From positions 3,348,001 through 3,412,000 of the forward strand of contig NZ_CP041638.1 in the NCBI RefSeq assembly GCF_007197775.1: DNA of 64,000 nucleotides, given 5' to 3'. The notes below the pieces were generated by a model, which was not told the DNA's origin, did no database searches, and saw only the letters and a list, made by a program, of their open reading frames with translations. The position numbers and the translations under genes were made by a program. This DNA is from Thalassotalea sp. PS06 (lineage in GTDB: Bacteria; Pseudomonadota; Gammaproteobacteria; Enterobacterales; Alteromonadaceae). Positions 9,404 to 21,068 of this stretch are shown here, piece by piece; within the stretch, counting starts at the first letter, position 1, and each line of letters opens with the position of its first letter.

Positions 9404-9778
9404 TTAAGATTTAGGGCGCTTAGCACCGTACTTAGAACGGCCTTGTCGTCTGTCGTTTACACCAGAACAATCTAGTGCACCACGAACGGTGTGATAACGC
9501 ACACCAGGTAGATCTTTAACACGACCACCGCGAATTAGAATTACGCTGTGCTCTTGTAAGTTATGACCTTCACCACCGATGTAAGAAGTAACTTCGAAGC
9601 CGTTAGTTAAACGAACACGAGCTACTTTACGTAGTGCTGAGTTAGGTTTTTTAGGCGTAGTAGTATATACGCGAGTACATACGCCACGGCGCTGCGGGCA
9701 AGCTTGTAACGCTGGAACGTTACTTTTTGTTACCTGCTTGACACGTGGTTTACGTACCAATTGGTTAATAGTTGCCAT
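9404..9778 (-). CDS. rpsL: 30S ribosomal protein S12
   Basis: A 124-residue S12, a decoding-centre protein. The conserved loops [18 protein letters not shown] and [17 protein letters not shown] are unaltered, including the lysines (E. coli K43 and K88) whose change gives streptomycin resistance, so the protein looks wild type. ATG with GGAG upstream. It is the first gene of the str operon, separated from rpoC by a terminator (9855-9885), which implies its own promoter in the remaining 80 bases. Confidence 0.98.
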   Translation of the reverse strand: MATINQLVRKPRVKQVTKSNVPALQACPQRRGVCTRVYTTTPKKPNSALRKVARVRLTNGFEVTSYIGGEGHNLQEHSVILIRGGRVKDLPGVRYHTVRGALDCSGVNDRRQGRSKYGAKRPKS

Positions 9779-9813
9779 TAATGGGCTCCTGATTAGTTAA
9801 AACATGTGCAAAG

Positions 9814-9832
9814 TAACAGTTATTTTCTGTTA
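9814..9832. repeat. Small inverted repeat upstream of rpsL
   Basis: TAACAG-N7-CTGTTA lies between the rpoC terminator and the rpsL start, flanked by two direct TGTGCA copies. It may be an operator or part of the rpsL leader; no factor is assigned. Confidence 0.3.
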
Positions 9833-9854
9833 ATTGTGCACGCTTATAAACGTG

Positions 9855-9885
9855 AAAAACCGCGACCCTAAACATAGGGTCGCGG
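9855..9885 (-). terminator. Terminator of the rpoBC transcript
   Basis: On the minus strand: CCGCGACCCTA-TGTT-TAGGGTCGCGG then TTTTT; 11-bp perfect stem about 100 bases after the rpoC stop. Confidence 0.92.
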
Positions 9886-9985
9886 AATTCTATAGGTCAA
9901 GCTTTAACCTGTCAAGTCACAGAGGCGATCTCTGCGATCTTTTTAACAATTCTACTCATTGATAGGTCAATTAGTAGATCTAGAG

Positions 9986-12900
9986 TTACTCTTCACCTAA
10001 ACCTTCTGGCATATCACCAGAAAGGTCAGCGTTAAGCGCATCTGTTAATGCTTGCTCTGCATCCATTGCAGAAACTGTCGGTTCTTCAACCTGCTCAGTA
10101 TCGCGTTTGCTTTGACGCTCTTTGTGGTAAGCATAACCCGTACCCGCTGGAATCAAGCGACCAACGATTACGTTTTCTTTCAGACCACGCAGACCATCTT
10201 TTTTACCAGCAACCGCCGCTTCAGTAAGAACGCGAGTGGTTTCCTGGAACGATGCTGCTGAGATGAATGACTCAGTAGCCAGTGAAGCTTTGGTGATACC
10301 CAGCATCAAAATCTGATACTGTGCTGGTTGCTTGCCTTGAGCTTCAAGTTCACGGTTAGCAACGCGTACGCGGGAAACTTCTGCTTGCTCACCTTTAAGG
10401 AATTCACTGTCACCGGCATCCATGATTTCACACTTGCGAAGCATTTGACGAACAATAACTTCAATGTGCTTATCGTTAATTTTTACACCTTGTAGACGGT
10501 AAACGTCTTGTACTTCGTTAACGATGTAGTTAGCAACGTGCTCAACACCACGCAAGCGCAGGATATCGTGTGGAGACTCTGGACCGTCAGCGATTACTTC
10601 ACCTTTAGCGACCTGCTCACCTTCGAACACGTTAAGCTGACGCCACTTAGGAATCATTTCTTCGTAAACTTCACCGCTTGGCTGAGTAATTAGAAGACGA
10701 CGCTTACCTTTGGTTTCTTTACCGAAGCCGATGATACCGGTAGTTTCGGCTAGAATCGCAGGTTCTTTCGGTTTACGAGCTTCGAATAGGTCAGCAACAC
10801 GTGGCAGACCACCGGTAATATCACGAGTCTTCGAACTCTCTTGAGGAATACGTGCCAGAGCGTCACCGATGTTAACTTCTACACCATCTTCAAGGTTTAC
10901 AATCGCGTTACCTGGTAAGAAGTATTGAGCTGGGATTTCAGTACCAGCAATCATTACGTCATTACCTTTGGCATCAACTAGCTTAACCATTGGGCGCATT
11001 TCTTTACCCGCTGAGCTACGTTGTGCTGGATCTGTGATTACGATGCTAGACAAACCAGTTAATTCATCAGTTTGACGCGTCATCGTTACCGACTCGATTA
11101 AATCAACAAATTTAATCTTACCCGCTACTTCAGTAATGATTGGGTGAGTGTGCGGGTCCCAGTTAGCGATGGTTTCACCAGCTTCGATGGCCTGGCCATC
11201 AGCTTTGTTTAATACCGCACCGTAAGGAACTTTATAACGCTCTTTCTCACGACCAAGCTCATCGATAACGGTAAGCTCTGAAGAACGAGAGGTGATTACC
11301 AACTTGCCTTCTGAATCGGTTACGAATTTCGCACTTTGAAGTTTCAAAGTACCAGTGTTCTTCACCTGCACGCTGTTTTCTGCAGACGCTCGAGATGCCG
11401 CACCACCGATGTGGAAGGTACGCATGGTAAGCTGTGTACCCGGCTCACCAATTGATTGTGCCGCAACAACACCGATAGCTTCACCTTCGTTAATAAGGTG
11501 ACCGCGGGCAAGGTCACGACCGTAACACTGGGCACAGATGCCAAAATCAGTTTCACAGGTAATGATTGAACGAACCCATACCTGGTCCACAGAGTGCTCT
11601 TCTAAGGTGTCACATTTCTGCTCATCTAGTAACGTGTTACGCTCAAACAGAACGTCTTCTGTGCCTGGGATTAATACATCTTGGGCAACAACACGACCTA
11701 GAACGCGCTCGCGCAATGGTTCTACAACGTCACCTCCTTCAATGAGCGGTGTCATCAATAGGCCTTTTTCGGTACCACAATCGTTTTCAGTAACAACCAA
11801 ATCCTGTGCAACGTCTACAAGACGACGAGTCAGATAACCAGAGTTCGCTGTTTTCAACGCGGTATCTGCCAAACCTTTACGAGCACCGTGAGTCGAGATG
11901 AAGTACTGAAGTACGTTCAAACCTTCACGGAAGTTTGCGGTGATTGGCGTTTCAATGATAGAGCCATCCGGCTTCGCCATCAGACCACGCATACCAGCAA
12001 GCTGACGAATCTGTGCGGCACTACCACGAGCACCTGAGTCGGCCATCATGAAGATAGAGTTGAAAGAGTCCTGCTCTTCCATGTCACCGTCACGGTTTTC
12101 GACAGATTCTTTCGATAAGTTATCCATCATTGCTTTCGAAACTTTTTCGTTCGCAGATGACCAGATATCGATAACTTTATTGTATTTCTCACCTGCGGTT
12201 ACAAGACCAGATTCGAACTGTTGCTGAATCTCTTTAACTTCTTCTTCCGCGGCGTCGATAATCGTGTATTTCTCATCAGGGATAACCATATCATCGATAC
12301 CAACAGATGCACCCGCTACCATCGCATAGTGGAAACCGGTGTACATGATGTGGTCAGCAAAAATAACCGTTTCTTTCAAACCAAGGTTACGATACGCATG
12401 GTTGATAAGGTTAGAGATTTGCTTCTTACCTAATGTCTGGTTGATGATCTCATAAGGCATACCATCTGGACACACCATCCATAAAATTGCACGACCTACA
12501 GTGGTGTCGACAATCTTAGTTTCCGGTACCAGGTTACCTTCCTCATCTTTTTTGTGCTCAGTGATACGGATTTTAACGCGCGCATGCAATTCCGCTGTTT
12601 CTGTGCGGTATGCTTTTTCTGCTTCTTTCGGAGAGGCAAATACCATGCCTTCACCCTTACCGTTTACACGATCACGAGTCAGATAATAAAGACCTAATAC
12701 AACGTCCTGAGAAGGTACGATGATAGGGTCACCGTTCGCTGGAGATAGTACGTTGTTGGTAGACATCATTAGCGCGCGAGCTTCAAGCTGAGCTTCTAGC
12801 GTTAATGGTACGTGTACCGCCATTTGGTCACCATCGAAGTCAGCGTTATACGCCGCACAAACTAGTGGGTGTAAGTGAATCGCTTTACCTTCGATTAGTA

Positions 12901-14218
12901 CGGGTTCGAATGCCTGGATACCAAGTCTGTGAAGTGTCGGTGCACGGTTAAGCATAACCGGGTGCTCACGGATTACTTCATCAAGTACGTCCCAAACTTC
13001 ACCACCTTCGCGCTCAACTAATTTCTTAGCGGCTTTGATGGTTGTTGCCAGACCACGTGCTTCAAGCTTACCGTAGATAAATGGCTTGAATAGCTCTAGC
13101 GCCATCTTCTTAGGAAGACCACACTGGTGCAAACGAAGGGTTGGACCAACAGTGATTACAGAACGACCTGAGTAGTCTACACGTTTACCAAGCAAGTTCT
13201 GACGGAAACGACCTTGCTTACCCTTGATCATATCCGCAAGAGATTTCAGAGGACGCTTGTTAGAACCTGTAATTGCACGACCACGACGACCGTTATCTAA
13301 TAGCGCATCAACAGATTCCTGAAGCATACGCTTTTCGTTACGAACGATGATATCTGGTGCAACCAGATCTAGAAGACGCTTAAGACGGTTGTTACGGTTG
13401 ATAACACGACGATATAGATCGTTCAGATCTGACGTCGCAAAACGACCACCATCTAGTGGTACAAGAGGACGTAGATCTGGTGGAAGGATCGGCAGTACCG
13501 ACATGATCATCCACTCTGGCTTGTTACCAGACTGGGCAAATGCTTCCATTAATTTCAAACGTTTGGTGATTTTCTTACGCTTGGTTTCACTACCGGTTTC
13601 AGGCAGTTCCTCACGCATCTGCGCAATTTCACCTTCCAGATCGATATCTTTAAGCAATGCAAGTACCGCTTCGGCACCCATTTTCGCATCGAACTCATCG
13701 CCGTGCTCTTCAAGCGAATCAAGATACTCTTCTTCAGTAAGGATCTGTCCACGCTCTAACGTTGTCATACCAGCTTCGGTAACAACATAAGATTCGAAAT
13801 AAAGAACACGTTCAATATCGCGCAACGTCATATCCAGTAACAAACCAATACGGGAAGGTAGTGATTTTAAGAACCAGATGTGAGCAACCGGGCTAGCAAG
13901 TTCAATGTGACCCATACGATCACGACGAACTTTAGTCAGGGTTACTTCAACGCCACATTTTTCACAAATTACACCACGGTGCTTAAGGCGCTTGTACTTA
14001 CCACACAAACACTCATAGTCTTTAACCGGGCCGAAAATACGAGCACAGAACAGACCATCGCGTTCTGGCTTAAAAGTACGGTAGTTGATGGTTTCTGGCT
14101 TCTTAACTTCACCGAAAGACCATGAACGGATCATGTCTGGTGATGCTAGACCAATTCGAATACCATCGAATTCTTCTGTTTGATTTTGTTGCTTAAGAAA
14201 CTTAAGTAAATCTTTCAC
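9986..14218 (-). CDS. rpoC: RNA polymerase subunit beta'
   Basis: A 1410-residue beta' subunit. The N-terminal zinc site ([19 protein letters not shown]), the catalytic [12 protein letters not shown] loop that holds the active-site magnesium, the bridge-helix/trigger-loop region ([35 protein letters not shown]) and the second zinc cluster ([19 protein letters not shown]) are intact. It lies 84 bases after rpoB in the same orientation and ends about 100 bases before a strong terminator. Confidence 0.99.
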   Translation of the reverse strand: MKDLLKFLKQQNQTEEFDGIRIGLASPDMIRSWSFGEVKKPETINYRTFKPERDGLFCARIFGPVKDYECLCGKYKRLKHRGVICEKCGVEVTLTKVRRDRMGHIELASPVAHIWFLKSLPSRIGLLLDMTLRDIERVLYFESYVVTEAGMTTLERGQILTEEEYLDSLEEHGDEFDAKMGAEAVLALLKDIDLEGEIAQMREELPETGSETKRKKITKRLKLMEAFAQSGNKPEWMIMSVLPILPPDLRPLVPLDGGRFATSDLNDLYRRVINRNNRLKRLLDLVAPDIIVRNEKRMLQESVDALLDNGRRGRAITGSNKRPLKSLADMIKGKQGRFRQNLLGKRVDYSGRSVITVGPTLRLHQCGLPKKMALELFKPFIYGKLEARGLATTIKAAKKLVEREGGEVWDVLDEVIREHPVMLNRAPTLHRLGIQAFEPVLIEGKAIHLHPLVCAAYNADFDGDQMAVHVPLTLEAQLEARALMMSTNNVLSPANGDPIIVPSQDVVLGLYYLTRDRVNGKGEGMVFASPKEAEKAYRTETAELHARVKIRITEHKKDEEGNLVPETKIVDTTVGRAILWMVCPDGMPYEIINQTLGKKQISNLINHAYRNLGLKETVIFADHIMYTGFHYAMVAGASVGIDDMVIPDEKYTIIDAAEEEVKEIQQQFESGLVTAGEKYNKVIDIWSSANEKVSKAMMDNLSKESVENRDGDMEEQDSFNSIFMMADSGARGSAAQIRQLAGMRGLMAKPDGSIIETPITANFREGLNVLQYFISTHGARKGLADTALKTANSGYLTRRLVDVAQDLVVTENDCGTEKGLLMTPLIEGGDVVEPLRERVLGRVVAQDVLIPGTEDVLFERNTLLDEQKCDTLEEHSVDQVWVRSIITCETDFGICAQCYGRDLARGHLINEGEAIGVVAAQSIGEPGTQLTMRTFHIGGAASRASAENSVQVKNTGTLKLQSAKFVTDSEGKLVITSRSSELTVIDELGREKERYKVPYGAVLNKADGQAIEAGETIANWDPHTHPIITEVAGKIKFVDLIESVTMTRQTDELTGLSSIVITDPAQRSSAGKEMRPMVKLVDAKGNDVMIAGTEIPAQYFLPGNAIVNLEDGVEVNIGDALARIPQESSKTRDITGGLPRVADLFEARKPKEPAILAETTGIIGFGKETKGKRRLLITQPSGEVYEEMIPKWRQLNVFEGEQVAKGEVIADGPESPHDILRLRGVEHVANYIVNEVQDVYRLQGVKINDKHIEVIVRQMLRKCEIMDAGDSEFLKGEQAEVSRVRVANRELEAQGKQPAQYQILMLGITKASLATESFISAASFQETTRVLTEAAVAGKKDGLRGLKENVIVGRLIPAGTGYAYHKERQSKRDTEQVEEPTVSAMDAEQALTDALNADLSGDMPEGLGEE

Positions 14219-14302
14219 ACTCTGTCTCCTGTCGGAGTTAACATCGGGAGAGGGTTCCCCCTCTCCATGTAGTAACTTTTACTGAATAGATTCAGTACCC
14301 GG

Positions 14303-17300
14303 TTATTCCTGGTCCAACTCGATATTGATACCTAACGAACGGATTTCCTTCAACAATACGTTGAACGATTCAGGCATACCTGGTTCCATACGGTGATCAC
14401 CATCAACAAGGTTTTTGTACATCTTAGTACGACCGTTAACATCATCGGATTTGACCGTAAGCATTTCCTGTAGGGTGTAGGCAGCACCGTATGCTTCAAG
14501 TGCCCATACCTCCATCTCACCGAAACGCTGGCCACCGAACTGAGCTTTACCACCCAGCGGTTGTTGAGTAACCAGTGAATATGAACCTGTAGAACGAGCG
14601 TGCATCTTGTCATCAACCAAGTGGTTAAGCTTCAGCATGTACATGTAACCAACAGTTACAGGACGCTCAAATTCACGACCAGTACGACCATCAATAAGGG
14701 TGAACTGACCACTTTCAGGCATATCCGCTAAACGGAATAGTTCTTTAATTTCTTTCTCAGCCGCACCATCGAATGCTGGTGTAGCAATAGGAAGACCAGC
14801 GCGAAGGTTATCAGCAAGGCGCATGATCTCATCATCAGAGAAGGTATCTAAATCAACTTCCTGACGAGACTCACCAACGTTGTATACGTCCTTCAGGAAT
14901 TCGCGCATTTTCGCAACTTCCTGCTGAGCTTTAACCATGCGGTCAATCTTCTCACCGATACCGCGAGCAGCCATACCCAAGTGAGTTTCAAGGATCTGAC
15001 CGATGTTCATACGCGATGGTACACCTAGCGGGTTAAGCACGATATCGACCGGCTCACCGTTTTGGTCATAAGGCATATCTTCGATTGGAACAATAGATGA
15101 AATAACACCCTTGTTACCGTGACGACCCGCCATCTTGTCACCTGGTTGAAGCTGACGCTTAACCGCAAGGTAAACTTTAACCACTTTAAGTACGCCAGGT
15201 TGTAAGTCATCACCTTGAGTGATCTTACGACGCTTAGCTTCGAACTTTTTGTCGAAGTCTTCTTTAATGGCATCGTACTGCTCGGCGATTTGCTCCAGGT
15301 CGGTTTGCTGATCTTCATCAGCAAGTACCTGAGTCAACCACTTGTCACGCGACATAGAAGTCAAATCAGACTCGCTCATACCAGAAGCTAATAGCAGCTT
15401 CTTAGCACGGGCATAGATACCGTCTTCTAAAATGCTGAACTCATCGCCAAGGTCTTTCTTAACCTGCTTAAGTTGCATTTCTTCGATTTCTAAAGCACGA
15501 GCGTCTTTTTCTACACCATCACGGGTGAAGATTTGTACGTCGATAACGGTACCAGATACTGAGTTAGGTACACGTAATGAGCTGTCTTTAACGTCAGCAG
15601 CTTTCTCACCGAAGATAGCACGTAAAAGTTTTTCTTCCGGTGTTAACTGAGTTTCGCCTTTCGGAGTTACTTTACCTACTAAGATGTCGCCACCATTAAC
15701 TTCAGCACCGATGTATACAACACCAGATTCATCAAGCTTAGATAGGGCAGACTCACCAACATTCGGGATATCTGAAGTAATTTCTTCAGAACCTAGCTTA
15801 GTATCACGAGCGATACAGCTTAATTCCTGGATGTGGATGGTAGTAAAGCGATCTTCTTTAGTTACACGCTCGGAAATCAACATCGAATCCTCGAAGTTGT
15901 AACCATTCCAAGGCATAAATGCGATACGCATATTCTGACCAAGTGCTAATTCACCAAGGTCAGTAGATGGACCATCAGCTAACACGTCACCGCGTTGTAC
16001 CGGGTCACCGATGTGACAGGTAGGACGTTGGTTAATACAGGTGTTCTGGTTAGAACGCGTGTATTTCGTCAGGTTGTAAATATCGATACCAGCTTCGCCC
16101 GGTACCATTTCGTTTTCGTTTACACGTACAACGATACGAGAAGCATCAACGTAATCTACTACACCACCACGCTTAGCAACGGCTGTTACACCAGAGTCAA
16201 CGGCGATGGTTTTCTCCATACCAGTACCAACAAGCGGCTTATCTGCTTTTAATGTTGGAACGGCTTGACGTTGCATGTTCGCACCCATCAATGCACGGTT
16301 TGCATCATCGTGCTCAAGGAATGGGATAAGTGATGCCGCTACAGAAATAATCTGTTGTGGAGATACATCCATATACTGAACAAGTTCAGCAGACATCAGG
16401 GTAGATTCGTTTTTGTGACGACACGGAACCAGACCTTCAACAAGTTTCTTGTCAGCGTCTACTTCAGCGTTTGCCTGTGCAACCACGAAGTTACCTTCTT
16501 CGATTGCAGATAAGTATTCAATTTCATCAGTTACTAAGCCGTCGACAACTTTACGATAAGGGGTTTCAAGGAAACCGTAATCGTTAGTACGAGCGTAGCA
16601 AGACAATGAGTTGATCAAACCGATGTTTGGACCTTCCGGCGTTTCAATTGGACAAACACGACCATAGTGAGTCGGGTGTACGTCTCGAACTTCGAAACCA
16701 GCACGTTCACGCGTCAGACCACCCGGGCCTAAAGCAGAGATACGACGCTTGTGAGTTACCTCTGAAAGCGGGTTATTCTGATCCATAAACTGAGACAACT
16801 GTGAAGAACCAAAGAATTCTTTAACAGCAGCAGATATTGGCTTGGCATTGATTAAGTCCTGCGGCATTACCGCATCCAAATCACCTAGGCTCAAACGCTC
16901 GCGAACAGCACGTTCAACACGAACAAGACCCACGCGGAATTGGTTTTCGGCCATTTCACCAACACTACGGATCCGACGGTTACCTAAGTGATCGATATCA
17001 TCTACTTCACCTTTACCATCGCGAATCGCGATTAAGGTCTTCATTACCGAGATGATGTCATCATTGGACAGTACGCCTTCGCCGGTGCTCTCAGAGCGAC
17101 CCACGCGACGGTTAAACTTCATGCGACCAACGGTAGATAAGTCATAACGCTCATCAGAGAAGAACAAGTTATCAAACAAGGCTTCTGCAGCATCTTTTGT
17201 TGGTGGCTCACCCGGACGCATCATACGATAGATTTCAACTAAGGCTTCAAGGCGGTTAGTTGTGCTATCGATACGAAGGGTATCAGACATGTATGAACCA

Positions 17301-18331
17301 CAATCGAATTCATTCATGTAAAGTGTTTCAAATGACTTATAGCCAGCCTCGGTAAGCTCGGCTAGAAGCTCTAGGGTGATCTCAGCGTTAGCTTCAGCGA
17401 CGATTTCACCGGTAGATTTGTTCACATAAGGCTTAGCCAATACGCGACCAACGATGTAATCTGCCGGAACTTCTAAGGTATCGACATTTTCTTTTGATAA
17501 TGCACGGATGTGACGAGCAGTGATACGGCGCCCTTGCTCGACTAATACATCGCCGTTAGGCATTTTGATATCAAAAATTGCCGTTTCACCACGTAAGCGA
17601 TCAGGGATTAATTCCATGATTAACTTGTTCTTTTTCAGATCGAAACGGGTCGTCTCGTAGAACATTGCCAGGATTTCTTCAGTGCTGAATTCAAGCGCGC
17701 GAAGAATGATCGAGGCAGGTAGCTTACGACGGCGGTCGATACGTACGAATAAGTTATCTTTTGGATCAAATTCGAAATCCAACCATGAACCACGGTAAGG
17801 GATAACGCGAGCGTTATATAACACTTTACCAGAGGAGTGAGTTTTACCTTTATCGTGATCAAAGAAAACACCAGGTGAACGGTGTAATTGAGAAACAATA
17901 ACACGCTCTGTACCATTAATTACAAAGGTACCATTTTCCGTCATTAACGGGATTTCACCCATGTAGACTTCTTGTTCTTTGATATCTTTAACTGTGCCTG
18001 CTGCAGCTTCTTTATCGTAAATTACCATACGTAATTTTACGCGCAATGCAGCAGAGAAGGTCAAACCACGGATTTGACATTCTTTAACGTCAAATAATGG
18101 CTCGCCTAAACGATAACTAACATATTGTAATTCTGAATTTCCAGAATAACTTTTGATTGGGAATACGGAACGGAAAGCGGCTTCTAAGCCATACTCACCG
18201 GTCGGGTCGATATCAATAAACTTGCGGAAAGATTCGAGTTGGATAGACAACAGGAATGGATAGTCCATTACCTGAGCGCTCTTACCAAAGTCCTTTCTAA
18301 TTCGTTTCTTCTCAGAATAAGAGTAAACCAT
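14303..18331 (-). CDS. rpoB: RNA polymerase subunit beta
   Basis: A 1342-residue beta subunit, the usual gammaproteobacterial length. The rifampicin region [19 protein letters not shown], then [14 protein letters not shown], is wild type; the catalytic-side [13 protein letters not shown] and the C-terminal [20 protein letters not shown] are present. It lies 204 bases after rplL, with an attenuator-like hairpin between the two genes. Confidence 0.99.
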   Translation of the reverse strand: MVYSYSEKKRIRKDFGKSAQVMDYPFLLSIQLESFRKFIDIDPTGEYGLEAAFRSVFPIKSYSGNSELQYVSYRLGEPLFDVKECQIRGLTFSAALRVKLRMVIYDKEAAAGTVKDIKEQEVYMGEIPLMTENGTFVINGTERVIVSQLHRSPGVFFDHDKGKTHSSGKVLYNARVIPYRGSWLDFEFDPKDNLFVRIDRRRKLPASIILRALEFSTEEILAMFYETTRFDLKKNKLIMELIPDRLRGETAIFDIKMPNGDVLVEQGRRITARHIRALSKENVDTLEVPADYIVGRVLAKPYVNKSTGEIVAEANAEITLELLAELTEAGYKSFETLYMNEFDCGSYMSDTLRIDSTTNRLEALVEIYRMMRPGEPPTKDAAEALFDNLFFSDERYDLSTVGRMKFNRRVGRSESTGEGVLSNDDIISVMKTLIAIRDGKGEVDDIDHLGNRRIRSVGEMAENQFRVGLVRVERAVRERLSLGDLDAVMPQDLINAKPISAAVKEFFGSSQLSQFMDQNNPLSEVTHKRRISALGPGGLTRERAGFEVRDVHPTHYGRVCPIETPEGPNIGLINSLSCYARTNDYGFLETPYRKVVDGLVTDEIEYLSAIEEGNFVVAQANAEVDADKKLVEGLVPCRHKNESTLMSAELVQYMDVSPQQIISVAASLIPFLEHDDANRALMGANMQRQAVPTLKADKPLVGTGMEKTIAVDSGVTAVAKRGGVVDYVDASRIVVRVNENEMVPGEAGIDIYNLTKYTRSNQNTCINQRPTCHIGDPVQRGDVLADGPSTDLGELALGQNMRIAFMPWNGYNFEDSMLISERVTKEDRFTTIHIQELSCIARDTKLGSEEITSDIPNVGESALSKLDESGVVYIGAEVNGGDILVGKVTPKGETQLTPEEKLLRAIFGEKAADVKDSSLRVPNSVSGTVIDVQIFTRDGVEKDARALEIEEMQLKQVKKDLGDEFSILEDGIYARAKKLLLASGMSESDLTSMSRDKWLTQVLADEDQQTDLEQIAEQYDAIKEDFDKKFEAKRRKITQGDDLQPGVLKVVKVYLAVKRQLQPGDKMAGRHGNKGVISSIVPIEDMPYDQNGEPVDIVLNPLGVPSRMNIGQILETHLGMAARGIGEKIDRMVKAQQEVAKMREFLKDVYNVGESRQEVDLDTFSDDEIMRLADNLRAGLPIATPAFDGAAEKEIKELFRLADMPESGQFTLIDGRTGREFERPVTVGYMYMLKLNHLVDDKMHARSTGSYSLVTQQPLGGKAQFGGQRFGEMEVWALEAYGAAYTLQEMLTVKSDDVNGRTKMYKNLVDGDHRMEPGMPESFNVLLKEIRSLGINIELDQE

Positions 18332-18467
18332 GGGGTTCCTCAGCTTGCTGGTTATGGCCGAATCTGTCTATGCAGACAGGAGTAAAACTAAATCCTGATC
18401 CCTTTTCAGAATTCAAGATTTAATAATGCACTGTTTTGGTTTAAAAAAAAACCATATTCTTTAGCGC

Positions 18468-18498
18468 AAAAAGGCCGGTGACGTTTAAATCACCAGCC
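18468..18498 (-). terminator. rplL-rpoB intercistronic attenuator-like hairpin
   Basis: On the minus strand: GGCTGGTGA-N8-TCACCGGCC (9-bp stem with one G:U pair) then TTTTT, 38 bases after the rplL stop. E. coli has a partial terminator at this position that lowers rpoBC relative to rplJL transcription; the same role is inferred. Confidence 0.75.
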
Positions 18499-18535
18499 AT
18501 TGCCTAATTAGGCAGCTAATCTGTATATATACAGA

Positions 18536-18904
18536 TTACTTGATAGCAACCGTAGCACCGGCTTCTTCAAGTTCTTTCTTAAGTGCTTCAGCTTCAGCTT
18601 TTTCAACACCTTCTTTAAGAGCTTTAGGAGCTGACTCAACAACTTCTTTAGCTTCTTTAAGACCAAGACCTGTAGCGCCACGTACTGCTTTGATTACAGC
18701 AACTTTGTTGCCACCGAAGCTTTCTAGGATTACGTCGAATTCAGTTTGCTCAGCAGCAGCGCCGCCTGCGTCACCACCAGCAACAGCAACAGCTGCAGCG
18801 GCAGATACACCGAATTTCTCTTCCATAGCTTCTACTAGTTCAACAACTTCCATTACAGACATTTCTGCAATAGCGTTTAAGATATCGTCTTTAGATACAG
18901 ACAT
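18536..18904 (-). CDS. rplL: 50S ribosomal protein L7/L12
   Basis: A 122-residue L7/L12: N-terminal dimerisation region ([20 protein letters not shown]), Ala/Gly-rich hinge (about 35-55), and factor-binding C-terminal domain ([20 protein letters not shown]). Multiple dimers bind L10 to form the stalk that recruits EF-Tu and EF-G. It lies 75 bases after rplJ. Confidence 0.98.
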   Translation of the reverse strand: MSVSKDDILNAIAEMSVMEVVELVEAMEEKFGVSAAAAVAVAGGDAGGAAAEQTEFDVILESFGGNKVAVIKAVRGATGLGLKEAKEVVESAPKALKEGVEKAEAEALKKELEEAGATVAIK

Positions 18905-18979
18905 TGTAATCTTTCCTATTTTGGTAAACAGCTAATCTGCTGTTTGAAATAACTATATTGTGCAAGTCAACAGCTAAAC

Positions 18980-19474
18980 TTAAGCTGCTTCTTGCTCTTT
19001 CTGATCGCGAATTGCAGCAATAGTGCGGGCAAGCTTGCCTGCAGATGCTTCTTTCATAGCGCTCATTAAACGTGCAACAGCTTCGTCGTATGTAGGTAGC
19101 TTAGCTAGTAATGCTACGTCAACAACTTCGCCTTCGTATGCAGCTGCTTTTAATTCAAAAACTTCGTTTTCTTTAGCGAAGTCAGAGAAAATACGTGCAG
19201 CAGCACCTGGGTGCTCGCTTGAAAATGCGATTAGTGAAGGACCAACGAAAGTGTCTTTAAGACATTCGAAGTCAGTACCTTCAACTGCGCGACGTGCTAG
19301 GGTGTTACGAACAACTTTCATCCATACACCGTTTTCACGTGCTTGCTTACGCAATGCAGTAATCGCTTCAACTGTAATACCACGTGAATCCGCGATTACA
19401 GCTGACTGAGCGCCAGTGGCAGCTTCTTGAACTTCAGCAACAATTGCTTTTTTGTCATCAAGATTGATAGCCAT
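18980..19474 (-). CDS. rplJ: 50S ribosomal protein L10
   Basis: A 164-residue L10, the stalk base protein that carries the L7/L12 dimers. Recognisable blocks are [20 protein letters not shown] and [13 protein letters not shown]. It is preceded by a promoter (19728-19756) and a structured leader of about 245 bases, as expected for autogenous control by the L10-L12 complex. First gene of the rplJL-rpoBC unit. Confidence 0.98.
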   Translation of the reverse strand: MAINLDDKKAIVAEVQEAATGAQSAVIADSRGITVEAITALRKQARENGVWMKVVRNTLARRAVEGTDFECLKDTFVGPSLIAFSSEHPGAAARIFSDFAKENEVFELKAAAYEGEVVDVALLAKLPTYDEAVARLMSAMKEASAGKLARTIAAIRDQKEQEAA

Positions 19475-19721
19475 TGGCTTTAACTCCTGGTTCCACCGGT
19501 ATAAACCGGTATTTAAAACTCCCGAGTCAGTTCACTTTGTAATACAAAGCTTCGCCGTCCCGGGCCATTACGGCGAGAGCCAGAAATTTAGGAAAAAATC
19601 TGGGTAATCACCATCTACGTAGGAAATTAAGCGGTCAACCCACAACGTGGATATTTAACGCACCTACGGTCTTGGACGGGAGCTCAAAACGAATAATTTG
19701 AGCACCTACCAAAATTAGAGG
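19475..19721 (-). ncRNA. L10 leader (autoregulatory 5' UTR of rplJ)
   Basis: The region from the likely start near 19721 to the rplJ start has no frame and contains complementary blocks such as CCTACGT/ACGTAGG and an ACCGG/CCGGT pair near the ribosome binding site. Position and size fit the L10 leader on which L10(L12)4 represses translation. The call rests on position and pairing; no covariance model was run. Confidence 0.7.
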
Positions 19722-19727
19722 GGCGAA

Positions 19728-19756
19728 ATTATAGACTAATCTCACCCCTGTGTAAA
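19728..19756 (-). promoter_or_regulatory. Promoter of rplJL-rpoBC (PL10-like)
   Basis: Minus strand TTTACA-N17-TATAAT, 14 bases after the rplA stop codon. A strong sigma-70 match at the position of the E. coli L10 promoter. Confidence 0.75.
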
Positions 19757-19769
19757 CGTTAAAAACGTA

Positions 19770-20468
19770 TTAGATGTCACTCAAAGAACCTTGAGCGATG
19801 GCAACACCAGCACCCATGGTTGTAGAAAGACTGATCTTCTTGAAGTAAGCACCTTTCGCTTGAGCTGGCTTAGCTTTCTTAAGCGCCGCAAGCAAAGCAA
19901 CAAGGTTTTCTTCCAACTGACCGTTTTCAAAGTCAACTTTACCGATTGTAGAATGAACAATACCATTCTTGTCGTTACGGTAACGAACCTGACCAGCTTT
20001 AGCGTTTTTAACCGCAGTAGCTACGTCTGGAGTTACAGTACCAACTTTCGGGTTAGGCATAAGACCACGTGGACCTAGTACCTGACCTAGTTGACCAACA
20101 ACACGCATTGCATCAGGAGTAGCGATAACAACGTCAAAGTTCATTTCGCCTTTCTTAACCTGTTCAGCAAGATCTTCCATACCTACGATGTCAGCACCTG
20201 CTTCTTTTGCAACGTCAACGTTTGCACCTTGAGTAAATACAGCAACACGTACGTCACGGCCAGTACCGTTTGGAAGAACAGTAGCTCCACGAACGTTTTG
20301 ATCTGATTTACGAGCATCGATGCCAAGCTTAACAGCAACATCAACACTTTCTTTGAAGTTAGCAGTCGCTAACTCTTTCAATAAAGCTAACGCTTCATTG
20401 ATTTCGTATTCTTTTAATACGTCTACTTTTTCACGGATTAGACGAGCACGTTTTGATAATTTAGCCAT
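19770..20468 (-). CDS. rplA: 50S ribosomal protein L1
   Basis: A 232-residue L1, the mobile stalk protein near the E site ([48 protein letters not shown]). It starts 3 bases after the rplK stop, so the two are translated together. In E. coli L1 represses its own rplKA mRNA. Confidence 0.98.
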   Translation of the reverse strand: MAKLSKRARLIREKVDVLKEYEINEALALLKELATANFKESVDVAVKLGIDARKSDQNVRGATVLPNGTGRDVRVAVFTQGANVDVAKEAGADIVGMEDLAEQVKKGEMNFDVVIATPDAMRVVGQLGQVLGPRGLMPNPKVGTVTPDVATAVKNAKAGQVRYRNDKNGIVHSTIGKVDFENGQLEENLVALLAALKKAKPAQAKGAYFKKISLSTTMGAGVAIAQGSLSDI

Positions 20469-20471
20469 TGA

Positions 20472-20900
20472 TTAATCCTCTACCACTAAACCCATAGAAC
20501 GAGCTGAACCCGCGATTGTACGTACCGCAGCATCCATGTCCGCTGCAGTTAAATCTGGCTCTTTAGTCTTAACGATTTCTTCAAGTTGAGCACGAGTAAC
20601 AGTACCAACTTTTTCAGTGTTAGGACGACCAGAACCACTCTTGATACCAGCAGCTTTTTTCAATAGGAAAGAAGCAGGTGGAGTTTTCGTTTCGAACGTG
20701 AAAGAGCGGTCATTGTATACAGTAATAACTACTGGTACTGGAGCACCTTTTTCAAGAGAATCAGTTTTGGCGTTGAACGCTTTACAGAATTCCATGATGT
20801 TCACACCGTGTTGACCTAGCGCAGGACCAACTGGTGGTGAAGGGTTAGCTGCACCAGCAGCAACCTGTAGCTTGATTAAAGCTTGGACTTTTTTAGCCAT
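20472..20900 (-). CDS. rplK: 50S ribosomal protein L11
   Basis: A 142-residue L11 ([52 protein letters not shown]), which binds the GTPase-centre rRNA and is needed for the RelA response. Normally nusG lies directly upstream; here 4.9 kb holding two unrelated genes intervenes, and rplK has its own promoter at 21010-21039. Confidence 0.98.
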   Translation of the reverse strand: MAKKVQALIKLQVAAGAANPSPPVGPALGQHGVNIMEFCKAFNAKTDSLEKGAPVPVVITVYNDRSFTFETKTPPASFLLKKAAGIKSGSGRPNTEKVGTVTRAQLEEIVKTKEPDLTAADMDAAVRTIAGSARSMGLVVED

Positions 20901-21009
20901 GATTTAATACCTTTGGTATGGGTACAAACGCTATTTAACGAAATAGCTCCCCGTTGAAATTAGGACTTTATTTAAGCGCCTAGCGAGCCTCAAACAAAAT
21001 CGGCAGCGG

Positions 21010-21039
21010 ATTATATATTAACCAACTACCGTAGCGCAA
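21010..21039 (-). promoter_or_regulatory. Promoter of rplKA
   Basis: Minus strand TTGCGC-N18-TATAAT, about 110 bases before rplK and downstream of the preceding gene's stop. The perfect -10 suggests that ribosomal transcription restarts here. Confidence 0.65.
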
Positions 21040-21068
21040 GTGTACGACATTAATTAAGTGGATTTCTT

